DNA from: DYTO01 sp040757795
GTDB lineage: Archaea; Hadarchaeota; Hadarchaeia; Hadarchaeales; Hadarchaeaceae
NCBI GenBank assembly: GCA_040757795.1
Contig: JBFLWG010000007.1
Coordinates: forward strand, 1-30,725
Direction of reading: 5' to 3'
DNA length: 30,725 bases
The notes below the pieces were generated by a model that saw only the letters and a list, made by a program, of their open reading frames with translations, did not search any database and was not told the origin of the DNA. The translations under genes and the position numbers were made by a program. This document shows, in pieces, positions 8,805 to 16,001 of this stretch (its first letter is position 1; each line of letters begins with the position of its first letter).

Positions 8805-9596
8805 ATGGAGTTCCACCACCCGAAGAACCTGGCCGAGGCGGCAAGGCTGCTGAAAAGGCAATCCAGCCTGTCAGTGGCGGGGGCGACATCTTTCACAAGG
8901 AAGCCGAAAGTCTCCCACCTGGTCGACATCACGCGGCTGGGGCTGGACTACATCAAGGCTGACAAAAGCAGCATCCGAGTCGGCGCCGGGGCCACAATAT
9001 CTGACTTGGAGAAATCGGAGGCGGCCGGACTTGCATCGGGAATATTGCGTGCCGCATGCTCGACACTGTCTGACACCCCCCTGAGAAACATGATCACTGT
9101 AGGCGGGGACATCGCGTGCAGGTTCCCGTGGGCCAACCTCCCTCCCGCGCTCCTCGTGCTGGACGCCGAGGTCATCATGGCGGGCCTGAAGCGCCCGGTC
9201 CCGCTGGAAAAGTTCCTGAGCTCCCGGCAGAAGAGCAGCGACCTGATTAAAGAGGTCGTTATCCCGAGGTCGCTCCCGGGGAAGGGCAGCTTCATCAAGT
9301 TCGCAATGACCAAGACAGATTATTCAATTCTGACGGTGGCCGCCTACGCCGAGATGGCAGAACGGAACATCTCAAAAGTCAGGCTCGCTGTTTCAGGCAG
9401 CTGCAAGCTCGGCCGCCTGAAGAAGCTCGAGTGGGAGCTCGAGGGGATGGCGCCCGAAGCTGTGGAATCGGCGGTGAGAAATAATCTGCCAAACATCACG
9501 ATGTACAAAAGCATCCTGGCCAGCGAGGGCCATCTGCGGGAGGTCCTTGGCGTGATCATTCAGAGGGCCCTAGCGGATGTTATGGGAGGCGAGTGA
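8805..9596 (+). CDS. FAD-binding subunit of molybdenum hydroxylase (CoxM/XdhB type)
   Basis: 263 residues, close to the 270-290 typical of the family. The N-terminal FAD region holds AGATSF (25-30) in place of the usual AGGT motif, and a second FAD motif with TVGGDIACRFPWAN (98-111) corresponds to the TIGG segment. A CO-dehydrogenase-flavoprotein-type C-terminal domain follows. It passes electrons from the iron-sulfur clusters to the final acceptor in the three-subunit cytoplasmic enzyme encoded with the next two genes. The ATG follows the preceding stop with no gap, and GGAGGAGG at 8793-8800 gives a strong ribosome site. The protein is slightly short at its C-terminus but no key motif is missing. 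Confidence 0.88.
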   Translation: MEFHHPKNLAEAARLLKRQSSLSVAGATSFTRKPKVSHLVDITRLGLDYIKADKSSIRVGAGATISDLEKSEAAGLASGILRAACSTLSDTPLRNMITVGGDIACRFPWANLPPALLVLDAEVIMAGLKRPVPLEKFLSSRQKSSDLIKEVVIPRSLPGKGSFIKFAMTKTDYSILTVAAYAEMAERNISKVRLAVSGSCKLGRLKKLEWELEGMAPEAVESAVRNNLPNITMYKSILASEGHLREVLGVIIQRALADVMGGE

Positions 9597-10058
9597 TTGG
9601 AGATAACCTGCAGGATAAACGGCGAGGAGAAAAAGCTGGCATTTGAGCCCCACGAGAGGCTCCTCCATGTGCTAAGGCGCGAGGGCTACTACGGGGTGAA
9701 GAACGGCTGCGGCACGGGGGAGTGCGGCGTCTGCACGGTCCTGGTCGACGGAAAGCCGGTCAAGTCATGCCTGATGTTTGCGGCGCAGGCCGAGGGCAGG
9801 GAGGTAACGACGATAGAGGGCCTGAGCAAGGACGAGAGCCCCCACGCCATCCAGCTGGCATTCGCAGACGCCGGAGCGATCCAGTGCGGCTTCTGCACTC
9901 CAGCAATGGTCCTTTCCACAAAGGCCCTGCTTGACTCGAACCCGCACCCGAGCGAGGACGAGATAAAGAAGGCGCTGGACGGCGTCCTCTGCCGCTGCAC
10001 CGGGTACATGAAGCTGATAGACGCGGTGAACCTGGCTGCCGAGAGGATGAAGAGGTGA
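9597..10058 (+). CDS. [2Fe-2S] subunit of molybdenum hydroxylase (CoxS/XdhC-subunit type)
   Basis: 153 residues, normal for the family. Cysteines 38, 43, 46 and 58 form the plant-ferredoxin-type cluster site (GCGTGECGVC), and cysteines 97, 100, 132 and 134 form the all-helical second site (QCGFC and CRCTGY). The subunit carries electrons between the molybdenum cofactor and FAD. I chose TTG 9597 because it follows the upstream TGA directly, GGGAGG at 9584-9589 is well spaced, and the protein then begins with the first beta strand MEITCRING as in homologues. Four nucleotides separate its stop from the large-subunit ATG. Confidence 0.92.
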   Translation: MEITCRINGEEKKLAFEPHERLLHVLRREGYYGVKNGCGTGECGVCTVLVDGKPVKSCLMFAAQAEGREVTTIEGLSKDESPHAIQLAFADAGAIQCGFCTPAMVLSTKALLDSNPHPSEDEIKKALDGVLCRCTGYMKLIDAVNLAAERMKR

Positions 10059-10062
10059 GAAA

Positions 10063-12396
10063 ATGAAGGTCTTTTCCGGTAAAGTTGTGGGCAAGGACGC
10101 GCGAAAGATAGACGCCGTCCCGCTCGCCATGGGGAAGCCGATGTACACAGACGACTTCACCCTGCCGGGGATGCTGCACGCGAAGATCCTCTGGAGCCCG
10201 CACCCCCATGCATTGATCAAGGACATCGACACTAGGAAGGCTGAGGCGCTGCCCGGGGTCCGCGCCGTCATCTGCTACAAGAACGTCCCGCGGGTCATCC
10301 ACACAACCGCAGGGCAGGGGTGGCCCGAGCCCTCGCCCTACGACGCCGTGATGTTCGACAACAAGGCCAGGTACGTCGGGGACAGGGTTGCCGCGGTGGC
10401 CGCCGACACAGAGGAGATAGCCGAGAAGGCCCTGGCGCTGATCAGGGTGGACTATGAGCCGCTGCCGGCTGTCTTCGACCTAGAGAAGGCGATGGACGAG
10501 GGGGCGCCGGTAATTCACGACGAGCCAGACTGCAAGTACATCATTCCAGTGTTCTACGACCCGAAGCACAATCACTGCGCCCACATCGACCTGGAGGCGG
10601 GGAGCTTCGATGATGGGGTGAAGGAGGCGGATGTCGTCGTCGAGCACAAGTTCAAGAACCATTACGGGCAGCACTGCGCCCTGGAGCCCCACTCATGCAT
10701 CAGCTATCTTGACCCGGGTGGCCGCCTTGTGCTCCGCTCGAGCACCCAGGTCCCGTATCACGTTAGGAGGATAGTCGCCCAGTGCCTGGAGATCCCGGAG
10801 AGGATGGTCAGGGTGATAAAGCCGAGGATAGGAGGGGGGTTCGGCTCAAAGCAGGAGATGCTCCTTGAGGACGTCTGCGGGATGCTGACTCTCAGGACGA
10901 AGAGGCCGGTGAGGCTGGTCCTGACAAGAGAGGAGGTGTTCGTCAACTCAAGGACGAGGCACCAGATGGCAATCTGGCTCAAGGCCGGCGCGAAGAAGGA
11001 CGGGAGCTTGGCCGCCATCTCCATGAAGGTGCTCAGCAACGCCGGGGCCTACGGCTCCCACGCGATGACAGTCATGAGCAACTGCTGCGCCAAGACCCTG
11101 CCACTCTACAAGTCCAACAACATCAAGTTCGTCGGCGACACAGTCTACACCAACCTGCCGCAGGCCGGGGCCTACAGGGGCTACGGTGTCTTCGAGGCAT
11201 CCTTCCCAATGGGGGTGACGATGGACGAGCTGGCCGAGGCGGTCGGGATGGACCCTGTCGACTTCTGGCTGAAGAACACTGTCAGGGAGGGGGACAACCA
11301 CCCGATATTCGAGAAGCTTGGCGAGGTCGGGAAGGGCGTGGCCATGACGATCAAGAGCTGCTCGCTTCCGGAGTGCGTGAGGAGGGGCGCGGAGATGTTC
11401 GGGTGGAGGGAGAAGAGGGAGGAGTACGGCAAGCAGAAGGAAGGCAAGCTGAGGAGGGGCGTCGGGATGGTCTGCACAGTCCAGGGAGCGACGGTCCCGT
11501 TCATAGACATGGCGTCGGTATTTGCGAAGATGAACGACGACGGGTCATTCAACCTTCTCATGGGCGCTACCGACCTCGGGACCGGGGCCGACACAGTCCT
11601 TTCGCAGATATTCGCCGAGGTTCTGGAGATCCCGCTGGAGGACGTCATACCTTATGTCTCGGACACTGACATAACTCCTTTCGACAAGGGGGCCTACGCT
11701 TCAGGCACCACCTATCTCACGGGGGTCGCAGTTTTCGATGCAGCCCACAAGATAAAGGAGCAACTCCTCCATGTCGCGTCAGAGATGCTTGGCGAGCCGA
11801 AGGAGAACCTCAGGCTGGAGAACAAGGGGGTCGTCTCTGTGGGCACTGGGGAGAAGGTGGAGTTCAGCCAGATCGCCGGGCGGGCTTTCTACGGGAGGAA
11901 CCAGCACCAGATCGCCGCCTCGGCGTCGCGGTTCAGCTCCCTGCCGCCGCAGACTTACGCGGTCCACTTTGTCGAGGTGGTGGTGGACACCGAGACAGGG
12001 CAGGTGACGGTACCGCGCTACGTGATTGCACTCGACTGCGGCACCCCGATCAACCCGAAGCTGGTGGAGGGGCAGGCGGAGGGAGCCGTCCTGAACGGCG
12101 TGAGCTATGCTCTGACGGAGGAGTTCATTTTTGACGGCAACGGGAAGGTGTTGAACCCGTCGTTCGGCCACTACAAGATATTCACGACGGCCGACGTCCC
12201 GAAGATAGTGACGGTCCTCGTGCCCAGCTACGAGCCTTCCGGGCCGTACGGGGCGAAGAGCGCGGGGGAGGTCTGCATCAACGGGGCCCTTCCGGGGATA
12301 TCAAACGCGATCTACAACGCTGTCGGGGTCAGGCTCTACGAGTCTCCGTTCACTCCCGAGCGGGTGCTGAAGGCTCTGAAAGAAAAGAAGGCATGA
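10063..12396 (+). CDS. molybdopterin-binding large subunit, xanthine dehydrogenase family
   Basis: 777 residues, full length. The family pattern is complete: IGGGFGSKQE at 256-265 in the cofactor-binding region, GAYRGYGVFEA at 369-379 at the active-site loop, and GPYGAKSAGE at 727-736, where E736 corresponds to the catalytic glutamate. The loop is AYRGYG, not the AYxCSFR of aerobic CO dehydrogenase, so the enzyme should hydroxylate a purine, N-heterocycle, aldehyde or aromatic acyl-CoA rather than oxidise CO. The substrate cannot be read from motifs; the neighbouring YgeW-like gene favours a purine. It is cytoplasmic, as no signal or Tat sequence is present. Its last four bases overlap the start of the next gene (ATGA). 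Confidence 0.9.
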   Translation: MKVFSGKVVGKDARKIDAVPLAMGKPMYTDDFTLPGMLHAKILWSPHPHALIKDIDTRKAEALPGVRAVICYKNVPRVIHTTAGQGWPEPSPYDAVMFDNKARYVGDRVAAVAADTEEIAEKALALIRVDYEPLPAVFDLEKAMDEGAPVIHDEPDCKYIIPVFYDPKHNHCAHIDLEAGSFDDGVKEADVVVEHKFKNHYGQHCALEPHSCISYLDPGGRLVLRSSTQVPYHVRRIVAQCLEIPERMVRVIKPRIGGGFGSKQEMLLEDVCGMLTLRTKRPVRLVLTREEVFVNSRTRHQMAIWLKAGAKKDGSLAAISMKVLSNAGAYGSHAMTVMSNCCAKTLPLYKSNNIKFVGDTVYTNLPQAGAYRGYGVFEASFPMGVTMDELAEAVGMDPVDFWLKNTVREGDNHPIFEKLGEVGKGVAMTIKSCSLPECVRRGAEMFGWREKREEYGKQKEGKLRRGVGMVCTVQGATVPFIDMASVFAKMNDDGSFNLLMGATDLGTGADTVLSQIFAEVLEIPLEDVIPYVSDTDITPFDKGAYASGTTYLTGVAVFDAAHKIKEQLLHVASEMLGEPKENLRLENKGVVSVGTGEKVEFSQIAGRAFYGRNQHQIAASASRFSSLPPQTYAVHFVEVVVDTETGQVTVPRYVIALDCGTPINPKLVEGQAEGAVLNGVSYALTEEFIFDGNGKVLNPSFGHYKIFTTADVPKIVTVLVPSYEPSGPYGAKSAGEVCINGALPGISNAIYNAVGVRLYESPFTPERVLKALKEKKA

Positions 12397-13448
12397 AGAT
12401 GCCGGGCTGGAAAGCAATTCTGGTTTTGGTCCTGGTCCTGTCTGCCGCCGGAGCGGGCGCTTTCTTTGTCACTCGCGGGGCCCCGAGCACCACAACATCC
12501 AGCAGCCCGTTCGTCGTTTCTGTCTACAATCCTTCAAAATCGTACAATGGCACGACACTCTTCACAGACACCCACGATAGGGAAAATCCAAAAATTTACG
12601 AGGTCGACATGAACGGCAACGTAGTTTGGGAGTTCACAATCCCGGACAACTGGACGCCGAGCGGGACAATTGTCGGTTTCGATGCGGAGGTGCTCTCCGA
12701 CAACCACATTTTGATTTCAATATCAAACAGCGGGGTTTATGAAATTACCCGCAGCGGCAACTTGGTTTGGTCTAAACTGGATCAGAAGAACAGCCACGAT
12801 GCAGACCGGCTGTCAAATGGAAACACAATTTACGTTTTCGGCAACGATGACCAAGAAAGCGACGCGGCGGTGAAGGAGGTCAATTCCAGTGGAACTCTCG
12901 TGTGGTCCTGGTACGTGAAAGATAACTACCAGCAAAGGTTCCCACTCGCCCAATACTACAACGGCGGCTGGGCACACACCAATGCAGTCCAGAGGCTCAG
13001 CAACGGCAACACGATGATCAGCATGAGGAACTTCTATCTGACGACGATAGTGGACAGCAACGGCAAGGTTGTCAAAGAGTACGATTGGAGTTCATTTGGT
13101 ACAGATGTAGACCCGCATGAACCTGAAATACACGAGAATGAAGGATTCATAATCGTTTGTCTTCAAAACGATTCCCCCCACGTTGTTGTGAAAGCTTGGC
13201 TGGAAAATGGACAAACATTTTGGACTTACAGGAACACAAACTTGAGGACCACTAGGGACGCGGACCCGCTACCAAACGGCAATGTTCAAATCGTGGCGGT
13301 GAACACAGAAGGGACCAGTAGCATGGCCGACGACGTGTCTACAATAATTGAGGTTACTCCATCGGGTGAGATAGTCTGGCAGCTCGAGCTCCAGAGCACG
13401 AAAGTTGGTCAGAATCCAGGGTTTTTCTACAAGGCCCAGCGCATCTGA
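12393..13448 (+). CDS. membrane-anchored arylsulfotransferase-like beta-propeller protein
   Basis: 351 residues. An N-terminal hydrophobic helix (about 8-26) ends in AAGAGAFFVTRGAP and acts as signal anchor, placing the rest outside the cell. The body has repeated propeller strands of the arylsulfotransferase (ASST) type: SHDADRLSNGNTIYVFG, HTNAVQRLSNGNTMIS, DADPLPNGNVQIV and VVWEF/LVWS/IVWQL strands. Family members transfer sulfate between phenols or are uncharacterised secreted propellers; activity here is not shown. It overlaps the large subunit by ATGA, implying translational coupling with a cytoplasmic enzyme, which is unexpected. It appears more AT-rich than the genes before it, so it may have joined the operon later. 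The anchor is nearly identical in style to that of the propeller at 20146-21060. Confidence 0.72.
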   Translation: MKMPGWKAILVLVLVLSAAGAGAFFVTRGAPSTTTSSSPFVVSVYNPSKSYNGTTLFTDTHDRENPKIYEVDMNGNVVWEFTIPDNWTPSGTIVGFDAEVLSDNHILISISNSGVYEITRSGNLVWSKLDQKNSHDADRLSNGNTIYVFGNDDQESDAAVKEVNSSGTLVWSWYVKDNYQQRFPLAQYYNGGWAHTNAVQRLSNGNTMISMRNFYLTTIVDSNGKVVKEYDWSSFGTDVDPHEPEIHENEGFIIVCLQNDSPHVVVKAWLENGQTFWTYRNTNLRTTRDADPLPNGNVQIVAVNTEGTSSMADDVSTIIEVTPSGEIVWQLELQSTKVGQNPGFFYKAQRI

Positions 13449-13510
13449 ATTCCTAACAATTCCAGTGGCAGCGGTTTTTAGTTCTGAGTGACATTCATAA
13501 CTAAAAAATT
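13449..13510. terminator. AT-rich convergent intergenic region
   Basis: A 62-bp gap between convergent genes contains a T-run (GGTTTTTAG near 13475-13481) downstream of the plus-strand gene. An A-run (AAAAAATT near 13503-13510) reads as U-rich on the minus strand. Oligo-U tracts terminate archaeal transcription. Confidence 0.4.
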
Positions 13511-14338
13511 TTATTCTTTCAAGTAACGACGCCTAACACCCCAACGGAAAAATCTTTCTGGCAAAATCTTTCTGAAGAAAACTCCAGCCCAAGCGTCACG
13601 CCCCACAGTATACCTGAGCTTGGGTCTTTTGCTCACGATTGTTTTGTATATTACTTCAGAAACCTTTTCAGGAGGCATCCCATGTTTTGGCGCTTCCTGG
13701 GTTTTCCTGTAGTAAATTGAGTAATGAGGCTCCACGCTTGGCCTCGCCACCATCTTCATTTTCTTAAAAAATTTAGTCTTCATGACTCCCGGTTCGATTA
13801 TTATTACCTTTACACCATGGGGACGCAGCTCGTAGTCAATGGTTTCGGAAAACCCCTCGACGGCGAACTTGGAGGCGCAGTAAGAGGCATTGAAAGGTAT
13901 GGAAATCCGGCCGGCCCCCGAGCTGATGTTCACAATGCGCCCCGTACGCTGCCGGAGCATGTGGGGGACGACCTCTTTTGTGACTCGCACTAAGCCAAAG
14001 AAGTTCACCTCAAACTGTGAGTAAATGTCATCCATGGATGTTTTATCCACCGGGCCCTCCATCCCGAACCCCGCGTTGTTAACAAGCACATCTATTCGGC
14101 CGGTCTCCCGCATGATTTTTTTCACAGCATCCGACACAGATTTTGTGTCTGTCACGTCCAGCTTCAGCACTTCTAAAGATAGATTCTCGCGTCTCCTTGC
14201 TTCAAGGAGCGGGTCGTCGTCAGAAATTTTTCTCATCGTGGAGTACACGCGGAATCCCCTGCGTGCCAGAAAGAGCGAGGTAGACTGTCCAATGCCGCTG
14301 GAGCATCCGGTAATCAACACAACATCACCAGTTTTCAT
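13511..14338 (-). CDS. short-chain dehydrogenase/reductase (SDR)
   Basis: 275 residues, a classical SDR length. It has TGCSSGIG (10-17) for the dinucleotide, NNAG (87-90), serine in ISSGAG (138-143), and the catalytic YCASK (Y153, K157). EPGVMKT (about 183-189) follows in the substrate-loop region. There is no signal sequence, so it is cytoplasmic. It should be an NAD(P)-dependent alcohol or ketone reductase; the substrate is unknown. The basic, aromatic C-terminus (FRWGVRRRY) resembles members acting on lipids or steroid-like compounds, which is a weak hint. It lies 47 nt downstream of the HAD gene on the same strand and may be cotranscribed. Confidence 0.88.
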   Translation of the reverse strand: MKTGDVVLITGCSSGIGQSTSLFLARRGFRVYSTMRKISDDDPLLEARRRENLSLEVLKLDVTDTKSVSDAVKKIMRETGRIDVLVNNAGFGMEGPVDKTSMDDIYSQFEVNFFGLVRVTKEVVPHMLRQRTGRIVNISSGAGRISIPFNASYCASKFAVEGFSETIDYELRPHGVKVIIIEPGVMKTKFFKKMKMVARPSVEPHYSIYYRKTQEAPKHGMPPEKVSEVIYKTIVSKRPKLRYTVGRDAWAGVFFRKILPERFFRWGVRRRYLKE

Positions 14339-14385
14339 TCGCTCACACCCAAAATTTCTTCAAGAGGATAGCTTTTGTCATTTTT

Positions 14386-15072
14386 TCACTTCAATATTTT
14401 CAAGATTTCTAGGTCAGTGAGGTCCTTGAAAAGGTAATCGGGGGAGTGCTCCATCAGCTCTTCCTTTGAGTGGAATCCAGTTGTCACCGCGATAGTCATG
14501 GCCCCGTAAGGTTTCCCACAATCAATGTCGTGTATAGAGTCCCCAACAATCACAAGGTCCTTTCCAGAGAATCTCCTGCCAGTCTTCCCTTCGGCCTTGG
14601 CGACGGCGACTCCTACCAGTTCTACCCTGCTTTTACCCTCCGACCCGAAAACCATGATGTCAATAAATTTCTCGATGCCAGTTTTTTTCAGGATAAGCTC
14701 GGTCACGGCTTTAGGGCTTCCTGTCAGCACTCCCAAAACGTGCTTTTTCTCCTTCAGTCTAAAAAGAAGTTCAACAACTCCAGGCAAGACTTTCACACTG
14801 CCTCTTTCAGCAGACTCCCTTGAAAAATATTCCACCTTCTCCACGGCTTCGGCAAGCCTCGACTCGACGATTTTCTTCGGAATTCCCTTGAGCTCACCGA
14901 ACTCCCGGATTATGTTTGGGACTATCTTTCCCGCGAATTTTATTTCTGCCAGCTTGATATCCACTCCGAAAACTTTCTTGAAAGCTTCCCTGTATCCGTA
15001 ATCGTGGTGCTCTAGGGCGTCAACAAGCGTCTGGTCGACATCAAACAGTACCAGCTTTGACATCTCATCCAT
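14386..15072 (-). CDS. HAD-superfamily phosphatase (phosphoglycolate-phosphatase-like)
   Basis: 228 residues from ATG 15072. The HAD motifs are present: FDVDQT with nucleophile D11 and acid D13, LTGSP around 116-120, a lysine in the motif III region (EGK), and GDSIHDIDCG (177-186). A helical C1 cap lies between motifs I and II. This points to a Gph/PGP- or beta-phosphoglucomutase-like hydrolase of small phosphorylated metabolites. The frame stays open 24 codons further upstream to 15144, but the protein motif begins at residue 7 of the shorter form, and a TATA-like CTAATATC at about 15091-15098 lies 24 nt before 15072, fitting a leaderless start; ATG 15063 is also possible. It is divergent from the PHP-fold gene. 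Confidence 0.82.
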   Translation of the reverse strand: MDEMSKLVLFDVDQTLVDALEHHDYGYREAFKKVFGVDIKLAEIKFAGKIVPNIIREFGELKGIPKKIVESRLAEAVEKVEYFSRESAERGSVKVLPGVVELLFRLKEKKHVLGVLTGSPKAVTELILKKTGIEKFIDIMVFGSEGKSRVELVGVAVAKAEGKTGRRFSGKDLVIVGDSIHDIDCGKPYGAMTIAVTTGFHSKEELMEHSPDYLFKDLTDLEILKILK

Positions 15073-15145
15073 TAAATTTCGCCCGCCTCGGATATTAGAC
15101 TTTTCACGATATCTGGCGCCGGTAAAACTTATCCTTCCCCACACG

Positions 15146-15970
15146 ATGAATGTATGGATGATTATGGGAAAAAGGGCGGACCTTCACGTGCGGACGACGG
15201 TCTCGGTGGGGATGCTGGAGCCGGAGGACGCCGTCAGGATGGCGAAGGAGAAGGGCGTCGCGGCGATAGCGATAGTAGAGCACGACACAATCGAAGGAAT
15301 ACAGGAGGCGGCTGGGGCTTCCGAGATGTTCGGGGTGGAGGTCATTCCCGCCGTGGAGATGATCTACGAGGAGGGGTTGCGCAACGCTCACATCATGGGT
15401 TACTTCATAGATTACCACAACCGCAGGTTAATCTCGGAGCTGGGCAGGGCGCATATGGAAAGGGCGAACAGGGCGGTGTCGGTGATTGAAAAGCTGCAGC
15501 GCCTGGGCGTGAAGTTGACATACGAGGATGTTCTTCAGGAGGTCGGCGACTCCAGCATAATCGACCTGACCCACATAGCAGGCTACCTGAAGATGACGAG
15601 GGCCGTGAGAAGCATGAGCGAGGCTTTTGACAGATACCTGGGGCAGGGCAGGCCGGCGCATGTTCCCATTGACCAGCGCCCGCTACCCGTCTTGGTCGAC
15701 CTCATACGCGGCGCCGGAGGGGTGGTCTCCCTAGCGCACCCAAAGTTCGGTGAAGCTGAGAAGTTTATTCCGCAACTTGTCAAGGAGGGCCTGGCGGCTA
15801 TAGAGGTCTACCATCCGGCGCACACCCCTCTGAATGTAAAGAGGTTCCGCGCGATTGCCCGCAAGTACAACCTGGTCAAGGTCGGCGGGACGGACTCTGG
15901 CTCTGGTTCTGTTGGAGACATAACGGTGTCTTACAGAACGGTGGAGCGGCTCAGGAAACTTGCAAAGTGA
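15146..15970 (+). CDS. PHP-domain protein with altered metal-ligand motifs
   Basis: 274 residues from ATG 15146; ATG 15158 or 15164 is also plausible, and AACTTATCC at about 15127-15135 would place a leaderless start near 15158. The fold is recognisable as a PHP (YciV/RNase AM-like) phosphoesterase: ADLHVRT (11-17), EHDTIEG (45-51), AVE (69-71), HIMGYFID (82-89), SLAHP (195-199), EVYHPAH (220-226) and GGTDSGSG (247-254). Several expected ligands are changed: the first HxH is H14-V-R16, the SDG after it is S20-V-G22, and the final DxH is D250-S-G252. H14, H46, H82, H198 and H223 remain. It may be a phosphoesterase with a reduced metal site or a non-catalytic relative. It stands alone, followed by a T-run. 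Confidence 0.78.
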   Translation: MNVWMIMGKRADLHVRTTVSVGMLEPEDAVRMAKEKGVAAIAIVEHDTIEGIQEAAGASEMFGVEVIPAVEMIYEEGLRNAHIMGYFIDYHNRRLISELGRAHMERANRAVSVIEKLQRLGVKLTYEDVLQEVGDSSIIDLTHIAGYLKMTRAVRSMSEAFDRYLGQGRPAHVPIDQRPLPVLVDLIRGAGGVVSLAHPKFGEAEKFIPQLVKEGLAAIEVYHPAHTPLNVKRFRAIARKYNLVKVGGTDSGSGSVGDITVSYRTVERLRKLAK

Positions 15971-15983
15971 CTTCAGACCTGGA

Positions 15984-15990
15984 TTTTTTT
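15984..15990 (+). terminator. oligo-T terminator after PHP gene
   Basis: Seven consecutive T residues lie 14 nt past the PHP stop codon in the 31-bp gap before the convergent oxidoreductase gene. Oligo-U tracts terminate archaeal RNA polymerase without needing a hairpin. Confidence 0.5.
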
Positions 15991-16001
15991 GCAAATGAAC
16001 T

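Noticed and set aside
10063..12396. Aerobic CO dehydrogenase large subunit (CoxL)
   Set aside because: The active-site loop is AYRGYG rather than AYxCSFR, so a xanthine-dehydrogenase-family hydroxylase fits better.
15073..15144. 24-codon extension of the HAD phosphatase
   Set aside because: The HAD motif starts just after the ATG at 15072, and a TATA-like box lies inside the extension.
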